From: Tipula vernalis
Taxonomy: Eukaryota; Arthropoda; Insecta; Diptera; Tipulidae
Length of the DNA: 64,000 nt
Direction: 5' to 3'
Assembly: GCA_958295665.1 (NCBI GenBank)
Contig: OY282559.1
Location: 246,942,764 to 247,006,763, forward strand
Shown one piece after another: positions 50,708 to 62,346 of this stretch (position 1 is its first letter; each line of letters begins with the position of its first letter). The notes below the pieces were generated by a model. That model saw nothing but the letters and a program-made list of their open reading frames with translations, made no database searches and was not told the DNA's origin. The translations under genes were made by a program, and so were the position numbers.

Positions 50708-50968
50708 TACAGGTAACCCCCGAAGAACACGGTCCTTGAAGAACACGAGTTTCGAAGAACACGGATACCTTCCCCCGAATTACGCGGTTTCAAACTACAC
50801 GATTTTCAAGTTATTCTTTTGAAAAAGAATAAAATATATACATATGTATTCTCCTGCTTCACAAAAAAAAAATAATCGTTTCATGTTTTCATTCGTTGTT
50901 TTCGTTGTTTTTTTGTAGTCTCGAACAACATGGAACGAATTAATCGTGTTCTTCGGGGGTTACCTGTA
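50708..50968. mobile_element. Tigger/pogo-like MITE, 257 bp, TA target site
   Basis: CAGGTAACCCCCGAAGAACA(CG) at 50710 is exactly mirrored by CGTGTTCTTCGGGGGTTACC(TG) ending at 50966, and TA flanks both ends. CAGGTA..CCC ends with GAAxxACGCGG-like internal repeats (CGAATTACGCGG near 50777) are typical of Tigger/pogo derivatives. The perfect 22-bp ends suggest a fairly young copy. Confidence 0.85.
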
Positions 50969-51575
50969 CTTTAAAAATGTATCGAAAAATATCACGAAAA
51001 TAATAAAATAATTTTAAGAACGTCTTTGTTGCATCTAATTTGTCCCAAAAAATCATAACCTGCCAAATCTTCCACAGCTAAGACCCATTGAAAACTTTTA
51101 GGCACATTTAAAAAGGAGTACACCTTAATTGTTTAACTACCAAAATTGAAAAAGAATTGAAGAAGTCGGATGCAACGGGAACTCAGAGGGTGACACGGGA
51201 AGTACCCGAAAGAGTTAGGAAAGCGAACAGACATTGAGTCCACATTTTTTGGCAAACTTTGCTTAGCACGAGGGAATCCCGGTATTCGGATCTTGAGATT
51301 ACAGGATTCGGAGATATTTTTCAATCTCGAAATAATTAAATATTGGGATCTTCAAAAATTTAATTAAATCCTGTAAACTTTATTTTTTGATCAAATTTAC
51401 AACACTATTGCTTATTTTGAGACTATAAAAATATTTTTTTGGTTTGTTCATTGCAAATTTTTAATATACTATATGTATACGCAATACACGTCACAAAATG
51501 TACTCTGCTGACAATCAACATTTTATAATTATTCGTAGACTAGTAAGTATAAGCTTTATATATCTAAAAAAATCG
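50969..51575. other. Unclassified; open minus-strand segment at 51133-51324
   Basis: The segment 51133-51324 is GC-richer and open on the minus strand (63 codons). It may be a further decayed exon of the gene at 51.6-52.9 kb, but I see no splice borders or motif that prove it. Confidence 0.25.
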
Positions 51576-52945
51576 TTATTCTGCCGTCCGTATTGGAATC
51601 GTAACGGAAACTTTTACTGCACTGCTAATCGGCACTTTTTCCCCTAAAATGTATTTGCGATACATCGAGTATCTATAAAGCTACATAGCGAAACTTTCAG
51701 AATTTATTAAATTTGCAAACAGGAATAAATCTGTAATTTCCAAAAAAAAAATAAAATCAGTCCTGAAATTATTGGAAAAACCTACAATTGTGCTCTATAG
51801 ACACATTGGACGAAGTACGGTTTAAATATAATAGTTAAACCTCAAGATAATGAAGAAATGGCAGGTACATGTACGGTTGAACTTTTAGCAAAAATTTTAA
51901 TGATATTAAAACTTACCGAATTTCCGTCAGTCGTGATTTCCAGTAGCCTTCTGTGGTTTTCCATTTCGGGTATTTTTATTTTGTAAATCTAAGCACCTAT
52001 AAAAACGTCTATACTCTCGGAGATTAAAAAACTTAGACTTCTCCCTTCTGCGCTATGTATCGACGAATGGAGATCAACTAAAAATCGGACATATCAACCA
52101 GTGAAAAAATCAACTTTGGAATCTATAGGTGTAGTTCGAATATGATAATCGTTGCCAGCTGAAGAATGCAGGGAGCTTCTTGATGAGCCGGCTTTTGTCA
52201 TGCGCAGAATAATCATGTTTCGGCCGAGGGATACTTCTGGATGTATTGGATGTTCTTCAAAAATTTCCTAAGAAATGTATCAGAGTTTATTAAGTCAAGA
52301 GTTGGTATATCCTCCAAATAGTTTTCTTACATAACTACGATTCTCTCCCCTACCAGAATTCTGAAGTCGGTTTTTTTATGTCTACGATTAATACTCGTTT
52401 ACTTGGGTAATAACCGTGTTCACATACTGGTTCATTTTGAGTAAACAACTTTCGCTTTTCTAATGATAGAACAGTTTTTAGCCGATACGTAAGGAAGATT
52501 ATAATTCAGCAGTGATGCTCACAACTGATCTAATACTACTAAGATACAGTCAATCAGCACAGGCGTAGGCGATACTATTTCATAAATGAATTTACAGATA
52601 AAGCCTGGGAAAGTAGGCATTCTGTAAAAATAAACTTACTTTGTAAGTGTATGAGTTTGACTTTGACTCACTATAGATCGACGTAAATTCCAGTGTGAAG
52701 GTACTTACACAGTTTCATGGAATATTGATCTGGTTTGTTCATGTAAAATTGTTTTTGGATGATTATATAATTTGATCACCTTTAACAGCAGTTGTAGAGA
52801 TTCACGATGGGCCTGTTTTTCAGTTAGTTTCAATTTGGAGCTCCGTCCAATGGCTGCCTTGGAAAATAAATTTTGAAAAATCATAATTTTCAAGCAGTTT
52901 CTTTGTGGTTTTATAGAGATCATCGTGGTTTGGTATTGATGACAT
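51576..52945 (-). pseudogene. Decayed multi-exon host gene, product unknown
   Basis: The minus strand shows exon-like blocks with proper splice borders. Block 1 is 52945-52709, with ATG and A at -3; it starts M-S-S-I-P-N-H-D-D-L-Y and ends at a GTAAGT donor. Block 2 is 52621-52523, reading P-T-F-P-G-F-I-C-K-F. Block 3 is 52459-52354, with V-L-I-V-D-I-K-K-P. Block 4 is 52267-51917 and is 117 codons in phase; it starts E-I-F-E-E-H-P-I-H-P-E and ends at GTAAGT. Block 5 is 51730-51576. Introns are 87, 63, 86 and 186 bp, the typical fly size. The phase of blocks 1 and 2 agrees. However, block 1 needs a one-base shift near its middle, block 3 is out of phase, block 4 holds TGA (52096) and TAG (51991), and block 5 is broken. 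I do not recognise the protein. Confidence 0.5.
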
Positions 52946-55900
52946 GCTTATCGCATGCGTTGGCGCCTTTTTTTATTTTTATATTTATAAAAACACTTAA
53001 AGGAGGAAAATAAGGATGTAAATTTGTATAGGAGTTGCCATCTCTAGCGGCAAACGCCTTGTACGCCCGACTATTTTTTAAATAATGCAGTTACAAGAAT
53101 TGTGATTAGTTCTTATATGTAGCTAATCGTGATTAGTTCTTGTATGGCCTACTTTCTTTAATGCTAGTTTCTTTTATTCGAACTTTTACGTTTCACCGTC
53201 ACTCTAGCAAGCATTTTTTGCAAAATTGCGAGAAATGGTACAGGTACTCGATTTTTAGTTAGCAGACATATTGCTAGAATGCAAAAATGATATACTCGAA
53301 ATTTTTGTGTTGACGAGCAAGCATACAAATTTTTTCCCACGCTGTACCCTTTTTGCACCTATTGAAGCAAAACAAACAGAACTGTTATACATAGGCAAGT
53401 GTTATCACTGAAATTTTGATAATAAGCCTTCATTGGATCGGATGATATATGTATACATAGATAATGAAGAAAGTCTGGATAAGACAGTTTAAAATCAATG
53501 GCTTTGGAAAGTTAAGTTTTCCTTTGTAACAGCAGCTGCTGAAATTTGGTTGCAAGAGAGTGGGTGCATCATACGACCTGGTTTTACTGTAAGCGTATCA
53601 TTTTGTTAGCCATATCGATCACAATAACACTAGTGTTTTGAATTAAATTTAAAATGGAGGATCAACAAATAAGAATTTGGATAAAACTTTTAAATACAAT
53701 TTTCATTTTATTTACCAATAACTGCAAAAATTTTTCTGCGCGACTTCTGATTTAATCAGTCATACAGGTTTAGAGAATTTTTCGAATTTAGCCCTACCTA
53801 GTGTGTCAAGGCTAAGTTTAGCTATTTAACCACTAAACCCGTTTTGGTAAATCGCAATGTGTCGAGCGTATTTTTTCAATAGTACTAAACCAAGTTTAAA
53901 TTGGAAACCATGATTACCGTACTCGTCATTGAAAAGGCCGACAATCATACCGGTCATTGAAAAGGTGTTCCCTACACATCAAAATAATTTAGGGGCTCTT
54001 TTATTCCAAAAAATCTGAGGGCCAAGGATTGAATCGAATTAGAAGCGTGATTTTTCATCGAAATCTTGGTTAATAGAGTGTTAGATTGTGTCTCTTAAAT
54101 AGAAAATTACACAACCCGATCATCACGTTTCAAAGACAAAAATCAATAGTTGCAACGTAATTATTTAATCAAATTAACCAACTTGTTTTTTTCTAAAGTT
54201 GCTCAGATAAAAAATTCAGATTGTATGGACAATCTCAACCAATTCATAACCATCTGTTCCATATTATTTCATCACCTATAACTTAATATTTTATATACAT
54301 ACACAACAAGCAGCTTATGTGTTCTAAATCATTGAAATAAAATAAAAAATCGTATTTGTATCATAACTCATGAAATTTTTGTAAAGAAACGCAAACGTAA
54401 GACTATGAAAAAGAAAAACTTCGTTTTTTTTTTAAATTTTAACCAGCTAAGTATGAGGATGAGTGATGGTAAAATTACAAAATATAATAATACACCACTC
54501 TCGTCGATCTTAGAGGAGTTCACGATAAATAAATGTATGTATCTATGTATGTAAATAATATGTATAAATCACACACCAGAATTTTATACATACAGACTAA
54601 AAAAAACATATCGTTAAGAAAAACAAGAAGAGGAACAAAAATCGAAGTAAATATATAAATTTTAAATTCAAAATCAATAAATCATCTGGCTTGATTGTTG
54701 AATGATAAGTTCAAAACCAAAGAAAATCGAATTTTATTATTTTTTTAATTTTTTTTTATCATCATCCATTATACGTCATATACTGTACGTAAGTGTACAT
54801 TTTATACCAAAGTCAATGAATTCTAAAATTAATTTTTGTTATTTAAATATTTAAGATTGTGTGCGGTGTTTATAAACCATATACACATAAGCTTAAGAAA
54901 AGTAAAAAAAAAGAAAGAAAAAAGCGAAATTATTTCAGAATTTTATAGTGCCGATAAGAATTTTAGATTTCCTCGATTTTTTTTTTTTTGTTTTTGTTTA
55001 ACGAAAGTGAAAATACTTTAAGCTTGCGAAGTCTGTTTTCTAATTTTAAATATTCTATAAATTGAATTTTTAAGGTGAATGTTTTAATGTTATCCTTGAG
55101 AGTAAGGAGATGTTTTTTTTTTCTTTAATATGTACATATGTATATATTTCGTGTTTTTTTTATGGGATCGAAATGGAAGACCCAAAACAGATAAATTTGT
55201 TTTGCTGTTAAATTTTATGGTTGTTGTTTTACCATGAATGGTTATTAAAATTTAATTAGAATTTGATGTTTAGTTTCATGTGAATCGCAAGAGGCATCAT
55301 GAAATTAAAGGAACAGGTTCAAAATAATATTTGGTTTAGTTAACCTTAACTGTTATGTTACTAATGTCCAAATCTTTTGGGAAAATAAATTATTCGGCAT
55401 CAAAAAAGTTGATCCCGATAAAACAGTTTTGATTTGATCTATTTAAAAATTTGAGATTTTTGGCAGATTTTATTTGAGATTTTTCAAATATGTTTATTCA
55501 TTTTTTCACGTTCTTTAATAATTAGACAAAAAAAACAGAATTTTTTTAGGTAATCCGAAAGAATTCCAAGTGCATTTTCGAATTCATTCCTAGTATGTCA
55601 ACCTCAGTTTTAGCTAATCGCTTCTTTGCAAGGAGTACTTGAACGACCGCTGTCTTTCTAGGGTTTTAGAATCTTAAAATCGGAATTATAAAATCTATTA
55701 ATCCTTAACCGTCGAAATGCTCTCTACGGAAATATCACACTTATGATACAACTGAATTTTTAATTTTGTGTTTGGATTTTGTGTTTGATGTTTGGAATCT
55801 TCAAAAAATTTGTTTGAAATACTTTATCGAACTGACAATTTAACCCGTAATTGATAATTTAACCGATAAAACATTATCCCGTAGTTGCTAATTCTTGAAA

Positions 55901-56032
55901 ATTTTGTTTCTAATTTACAAAACTTCACATAAATCGGTCTGGCAAAGTTTCATTTGCAATAGAAAGGTTGCACACTTCTCTTTAACCAATAAGCTTAAAC
56001 TTCAAGTACTTAATTTTCACCTTTTTCTACAG
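52946..56032. other. Non-coding; two fragments related to the 40.2 kb MITE
   Basis: Segments near 53777-53870 and 55575-55640 share GTGTCAAGGCT/GTATGTCAACCTC and TTTAGCTA with the MITE at 40176-40332. TCATTGAAAAGG is duplicated at 53928-53970. No gene is supported. Confidence 0.4.
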
Positions 56033-56220
56033 GTCATCACGTCTCTGATATGTTCTTTAAAACACAACGTCAAGTCAAAAAGACAATAAAACCCGTCCAT
56101 GGAGTGGGTAGGAGGGAGTCAAATTTGGAAATTGAATATTGTGAAACGAAATTATTACGGTTTAAACCAAATGTAGCAGCGTTGGGAGAAATGTGGTTTA
56201 ACCAACAGTCAATAACGTCC
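56033..56220 (+). CDS. Candidate internal coding exon, unknown protein
   Basis: A good acceptor (CACCTTTTTCTACAG ending at 56032) and a consensus donor (TCC|GTAAGT at 56221) enclose 188 bp. It is open in one phase for 62 codons, including V-H-G-V-G-R-R-E-S-N-L-E-I-E-Y and F-K-P-N-V-A-A-L-G-E-M-W-F. The composition is coding-like. The opposite strand is also open for about 55 codons, and the neighbouring relic at 56.7 kb is on the minus strand, so the orientation is not certain. I found no partner exon and do not recognise the product. Confidence 0.35.
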
Positions 56221-56663
56221 GTAAGTTTCTTTCACGTTTGCTGCATATTCGTAGTAGTTTAGAGCTGGCTCGCTGAATTTTCAAATCATGTGGAGAATTT
56301 ATGTAGAGAATGAGGAAAGGTTAAACTAGTCATTAGATAGGGCGGCTCTACTTAGGATTTTGAAACTAGTCCGACACAATCAGCTTCTAAAATAAATACA
56401 TTAAAACTGATTTTTTTCCAACTATTATTTAAGTAATCCGTTAACCTCCACAAAAGTAGATAACCCCAGTAGTCTATATACAATATCAAACCAACAGTTT
56501 TTTATGAAAATTCATTAATAGTTGCCGGTTAAACCAAGTGTCGGCATCATTTAAATCATTTCGTTAAACTAAAGAAAAAATGATTTACAACCCCAATAAT
56601 AGCCACGGAAGGCATGGCTTGGGCTCACTCCATTTTTCCTAAATCTTATTACCGACTTTTTAC

Positions 56664-57117
56664 CTGATTTTCTCCATCCGTCTGGGAATTATCTACCTCC
56701 CATGATGTAGTCCATTTTAATGGTGTATTTTAAAATATGATATTTAAGTGACTAAACTCATATAGTTTGCTCCTTGAAATTTGCTCGGGATTGATTTTTG
56801 AAATCTTTGGAATATTGTCAAAAATTGCGTCCGCGAGTGTTTCTGATGCAGTGTCTGATTCTTCTAAATTTCTAAATCTACATTTTTTTTTCTGTTCAGC
56901 GAAGATCGACGAATAAAATCTGGCATATCGAATTAATGAACTGAATTTATATCCAAAGAACCATGTAACCTCATATGTTTGACAAACCAACCGATAACGT
57001 TCAAACAAATCCGGAGTTTTAGAGAATAAGCCTTTTTGTCATCGGCGATTCATACAAAATTACCTTAATGTGGTTGCGCAAATCCCTGTCATATTGAAGA
57101 AAGGTTTCAAGGTAATT
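56664..57117 (-). pseudogene. Decayed coding exon, product unknown
   Basis: From 57117 the minus strand reads L-E-T-F-L-Q-Y-D-R-D-L-R-N-H-I-K. After a frame change near 57035 it reads S-L-K-T-P-D-L-F-E-R-Y-R-L-V-C, later E-V-T-W-F-F-G-Y-K-F and L-E-E-S-D-T-A-S-E-T-L-A-D-A-I-F. The frame meets TAA at 56732-56730 but continues in phase with coding-like sequence (T-S-W-E-V-D-N-S-Q-T-D-G-E-N-Q) to a GTAAAA donor at 56663. One shift plus one stop in an otherwise protein-like 150-codon stretch suggests a dead exon. It may belong to the same gene as the blocks at 51.6-52.9 kb. I cannot name it. Confidence 0.4.
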
Positions 57118-57500
57118 TTAAGAACATCAGCGCAATCTACCGACAAGGAAATATGGATGAATGTCACTCCAATCGAACGGGATATCCAATGGTTGTATTT
57201 TTTAAAAGGTATCCATTAAATACGTACACAGTGGTTGATGTTACAGAAGTTCTCAAGTTCGTCTTCCCAGTGAAACCTAAGCTCAAGTCATTCGGCTGTC
57301 AGATGATTTAACGAAAATGTTCGCAAAACGTGGTCCCTGATGCTCGCCGTTAAGAAACCAATATTAATATTGAGAAACGTGTTGTTGATTCAATTGGTGC
57401 CGTTTAAATCAAAGTCCGAAAAAGTGCACTTTGACCTACGCGTGTTCGTCATAATTCCAAAAACGACGGAAGCGCAGCGACCCGACACATTCTCAACTCC
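57118..57500. other. GC-richer segment, probably an unclassified element relic
   Basis: The segment abuts the decayed exon at 57117 and is less A+T-rich than its surroundings. It contains stretches that look codon-like on the plus strand but carry many stops. I could not match it to a transposon family. Confidence 0.3.
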
Positions 57501-59867
57501 CTAATTGTAAAAAAATTATTTATAGTTTAATGGTTGGTTGTCACTTGTCGATTGGTCGATATACATAGTTCTTTGTTTATTTATTTTGATAGTGGACTAA
57601 GCCACTTACGTATAAAAGTATTTTGTTTTTAATCCTAAATACTTAGTTTTATGTCTTGGGACCTCACATATCATTTCCTAAATTGCCAAGAAGCGAATTC
57701 ATCTAATTAGGTCAACATAAACATTTTATGTTTGGTAATTATAATATTGATTACAGCCGGTGATTTCAACGTATTTTCTAATCTTTCCTTATCAGCATAA
57801 AACATAAGTTATAAGATTACCCCTGGCAACTTCATCAATACAATATTTCGCTTCTTTGGTTTTCAGTAAAATAAATAAAATAAACAACTAGACCAATTCA
57901 AACCAGTTTAGGCTAAACAAATAATATATCGCATTCCACTGCTGATGCAGGAAATGCTCTAGTATATAATCAATACTAACTTTGAGTGATTGTTATAATT
58001 AAATTTAAATTGTTACCATCATTGCCTACTTCTCAAACGTAAATTTTTTAAAGAAGATAATATTGAGTTCTCTTTTAAATCCAAGAACTTGACACTCATC
58101 CCAATAACTACGTAAAAACGTATAAGTCTATAATACCATACGTATAGTTCCTCAGTTTGGAAGTAGTGTATGGTTGTTTTCAACTAGAGAGCAATGCGAC
58201 GGGCTGTGGTAAAAATTTCAATTTAAAATCTTACGTTGCTTTACGGTTGAAAGGAAGTTAGGTTAAGTGTTATTTTTCTCATTAGGGGTGTAGCGAAAAT
58301 AAATTTTATATTTAATTTGATTATTATTTCGGAAAATTTCACACTAGCTAGCTAAAAATTGAAATTCGGCTTTACTTTTGGTCCTATTTTTTTAGGACAA
58401 AGTTCCAAAACAAATGGGAATCCGTCCTAAAAAAATATACTTCTAATTTCCTATGTTTTAGACCCAAAATCTGATTTTCAACCAACCAGAAAACTTTTGA
58501 AAATTCAGAAAATTTAGATTTAACGAAGTGATGAGAAAACCTGAAGTTTTATAACTTAAATTGAATTATTTAATTTGAGGTCTGACGAATTTTAAATAAT
58601 TCGAGATTCAAAGAACGCCAAGGTGCTTCTCTTTTAATTTAGAATTTTCTTTCAAAAAGAGCGCAATTTAACCAGGATGTGCATTGCACTGGGGTAAAAA
58701 TTTATCCAGATTAATAAATTTGAATGCTTAAACACCTGATCAAAGTGATTTAATACACATAGAGGAAAATCCCCTAGGATAACACAACACATGAGTATGT
58801 GTACACCTAGATACATATATTCGAATAATGGTATATTATTTCTTCTGCACCATTTGCCCAATGTCTCAAGTTAGTTTTACACATCGTTAGATTTAAAAAA
58901 GAAAATGTTATACGAATGAGATATATACGAATATGTATAGAGTTAGGGAGTATATTTACAGACAAAAGGAGATACATTTTTGTGTATATAGATATACATA
59001 TATGAACAACGTAAGGGAAAGGATAAGGAATCACAACAAAAGCAGCTACGACAAAAACACAATACAAATGAAAATTGTACAGCATTCATTGTACATATTT
59101 CGCCTTAACCCTGATTGCAACTTTTTTTTTTTCCGCAAATCTAATTTAATTGAAAAAGTGATATAATTCACAAAGGGGTTAATAAAAATACACCAAAATC
59201 GAATCGAGATTTTCTTGCATTTTCCTTCTTGCGGGTGCATGTTTGTGTAATATGAACATCTGATAGTAAAAACAAATAATAAAAATTCCAATACTACTTA
59301 CTTCTTTATGCTCGTGTATGGCTTGTCGTCAATATTATGATAACATAAAAATCTAATTATAAAAAAAATCGAGCATTGTGTACGATGTAAAACCTAACCA
59401 GATGACTGATCTCCGTCCAAAATAAAAATACAAGAATTTTTATAACTTATATTTTATATAGTTAGAATGGGGGTAACTAATACTTATTTTGAGAGGATTC
59501 TGTATGCGGAGTACTTTATAAATACTCATTGAATTGGAAACCATTGTGTTATCACTTTAATTTCATTCAAACGAAATTTCGTTCGAGGGTCCCTTTCGAG
59601 CAAATATGATATATTCCCATATCAAACAAATTCCTAATTAAATCTTTAATCAAACTTGGATATATGTACACAAATATGTTCCTTTTAAAAAACAAGCACA
59701 AAAAATAAAAGTTTGAGAATCACTATAAAGAAAATTCTTTATATGAGGGTGATCCCATCATTTTCAACGTTAACAAAGTAGAAAAATAAAATTCCTTTTA
59801 TTATTATTATTATTATTGTTGTTGTAGTCGACTCGTATTTTCTTTATTTACTCCCATATATATATAT
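57501..59867. other. Non-coding sequence
   Basis: I see no supported gene. TTTTGGTCCTATTTTTTTAGGAC near 58377 forms a small hairpin. From 58.8 kb the texture becomes rich in GT/AT microsatellite-like runs, as in 16.7-18.3 kb. Confidence 0.35.
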
Positions 59868-60011
59868 ATGTATGTATGTGTATGTACTGTATATATACGA
59901 CATAGTGATCTGAGGGGAGAAGAAATATTCTTGGAAAAATTAAGGAAGCAACGGGAGATAAATAAATGCGACGACGATGCCGAGGATGTTATAATATATT
60001 CTCTCATCTAA
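59868..60011 (+). CDS. Small open frame or terminal exon, charged protein
   Basis: A 47-codon frame becomes clearly protein-like after a possible acceptor (CATAG ending at 59905). It reads D-L-R-G-E-E-I-F-L-E-K-L-R-K-Q-R-E-I-N-K, then an Asp/Glu-rich stretch, and stops at TAA 60011. This piece is far less A+T-rich than the flanking repeats. It could be the last exon of a host gene with the A/T-rich sequence after it as 3' UTR, or chance. No partner exon is visible. Confidence 0.25.
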   Translation: MYVCVCTVYIRHSDLRGEEIFLEKLRKQREINKCDDDAEDVIIYSLI

Positions 60012-61672
60012 TTACTTTTCTAATTATATGTATGCATGTATGTGTGTATAAAGTGTTAGTTATATAGCTCAAGATAAGCACGTTTATACACGTAGGTAAA
60101 ATCATAATAACAAAATGATTTGTTGTTATAACTGCAATAATTACTATTTATTGTTGTACATATTTTAATTGATGATTATCTTAAGTAATTTTAGCGCTAT
60201 ACGTCCCCCTCTGTATACCGAGAGTTCATGTACCGCCGAAGTATAATACTTTTGTTATACATATTATTATGTTGTTCTGTATATAAGACAAATAATATGA
60301 ATATGGGTCGATACTCTTCCGGATCTTTGATATTCCAGGTTATATATTGTTAGAAATATCAAAACAATGAGAGAGATTTTTTATTATTTCTAACCTTCTT
60401 TCGCTCTTGAAACCTCTTATAGTTCAAGTACAATAATTGTTAAACGAATTAAGATTCTTATTGTTGTTAAAATATATATTTAACTTACTCTTTGAATTTC
60501 ATTTAAATTATTTGCCCTTCCTACCATTATATTTACTTAGAAATTTTAATTTGTTGCTAACTAAAGTAAAATATTTGTAGAGTTAATTTAAGATTAATCT
60601 AAATAGTACCAGGTAAAATTTGTACTGCTTTGTTTTGAAAGGTGTGGAACTGATGATGCGTTGTTAAAGGTTTCTGGAAGGAGCAAGAAAATATCGCCGG
60701 CCAAAATTTTCATCGTCATTTATTCCAATTTTGGATTTAATAACTCGATGTATTAAAGGTACTAATATGATTTTATAACCATCATTGAACTGTACATCAG
60801 TTTTTTTTTTTTTTCAAAGCCTGGACAATGGTTGGTACGTGGAAAAAACTGTTGAATTAAAAAACTTTTGTCTTATCCAAAAGGTAAATAATTTTAGTCG
60901 AACTTGGATTTGACAAGAAGTGTTCTTCACACATCCATTCCCTTCTCATCCTTTGGATGATGAAAGGAAGATTCGAAACAAATTATGAAGGATACGACGA
61001 ATTAGAGTTTCTGCCAAACTACAAAATACGAACACATGAATTCTAATCAGTCGGCTTAGCCGTCCTTTTATTTCATGAAAATTATTTTTTCTTCCTTCGA
61101 GTCGTTGAACAGGATGAAAATTTATGAAATTCTCCGGATCTAAAGATTATTCCGGATTTATATTTGAATGTTAAATACGGAATTCTACTATGAGCACGAA
61201 ATTCAGTTGATATACTAATAAATAATTCTTTCAAATGTTGCCACCTTTTTAATTTTTTTCTAGGGTTCGGTCGATTTCTCGGGTTAATCATTTTTACTAT
61301 TGAGTAGATTATACAAAGCGTCAAAAAAACGAAGCTTATAGAAGTAAGGGAATTAGAAACGAGGAAAAAATTAAATTTTTCATAGTAAACCACAAAACAA
61401 ATTTTTAAATGAAAACGTTGCAAATTCTTAATTATGATTTCTGAAATATTTTTATAAATGTTTGAATTTCAACATATATTATGAATATTGTTTAAGTATA
61501 TCGTTTTCATTTTCTTGTAATAATTGATTTATTTAAAGCAAAATTTGAAAAAAAAAAATTCATAATAACAGCATTCTGGTCAAATTGAAATAAAAGCTTA
61601 CTACAAATCGTGTGATGGCAATAAAAATTTGGTAAAATCGTATCAAAAATTACCACCTGGGGAAATTTCGGA
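60012..61672. other. Non-coding sequence, possible 3' UTR at the left
   Basis: I see no supported gene. The 113-codon minus-strand frame at 61082-61423 has no motif and mixed composition. Confidence 0.3.
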
Positions 61673-62346
61673 ATAGGGCCGAAAGACCAAAAGGTCGAAT
61701 ATCAAAAGGCCGAAAGGGTCGAAAGGCCGAATATCGAAAAGCCGAATTTCGAAAGGCCGAATAGGTCGAAAGGGTGATTGTGTCGAAAGGCGGAATGTCG
61801 AAAGGCCGTTTGTGTCGAATTTGATTTTAATTTTTCATCTCTTTATGAATGAAAATGTTCAAAATTTATATTTTTATGAAAACCAAAATTTATATTTTTA
61901 TCAAAATTTTTCTATAAAAATGTTTAATAATAAATCAACCTTAAATATTAAAATCTTCTTACGTTTTTTTGGTCGTTTAATTAAAAATTAATTAATTATA
62001 GTAAAAAACGAAAAACAAAAAAATTTGTTTTTCCGATAAAATTTGATCACATTAATATGCTACATAGACATACAAATCATTTTGTATTAAGAAATAAATT
62101 TAATGGTTTTAAATATTGATTTCAATCAATTAAGTGAAGGAAAATTTAATGAAAATTCGGCCTTTAGACATTCGGCCTTTCAACACTTTCTGCCTTTCGA
62201 CCCATTCGGCCTTTCAACACTTTCGGCATTTCGACCCAATCGGCCATTAGACATTCGTCCTTTCGACACATTCGGCCATACGACATTCGGCTTTCCGACA
62301 TTCGGCCTTCCGACATTCGGCCTTCCGACATTCGGCCTTTCAACAT
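61673..62346. repeat. Fold-back element with minisatellite arms
   Basis: The left arm (about 61673-61822) is a run of GTCGAAAGGCCGAAT-type 13-16 bp units. The right arm (about 62156-62346) is a run of the same unit in reverse (ATTCGGCCTTTCGACA). They enclose a 330-bp A+T-rich loop. Terminal inverted repeats made of short tandem units are the hallmark of Foldback-type transposons. No transposase is present. Confidence 0.7.

Noticed and set aside
61082..61423. 113-codon minus-strand frame, the second longest in the window
   Set aside because: The basic C-terminal part looked interesting, but there is no recognisable domain, and the N-terminal part is low-complexity Phe/Ile/Leu.
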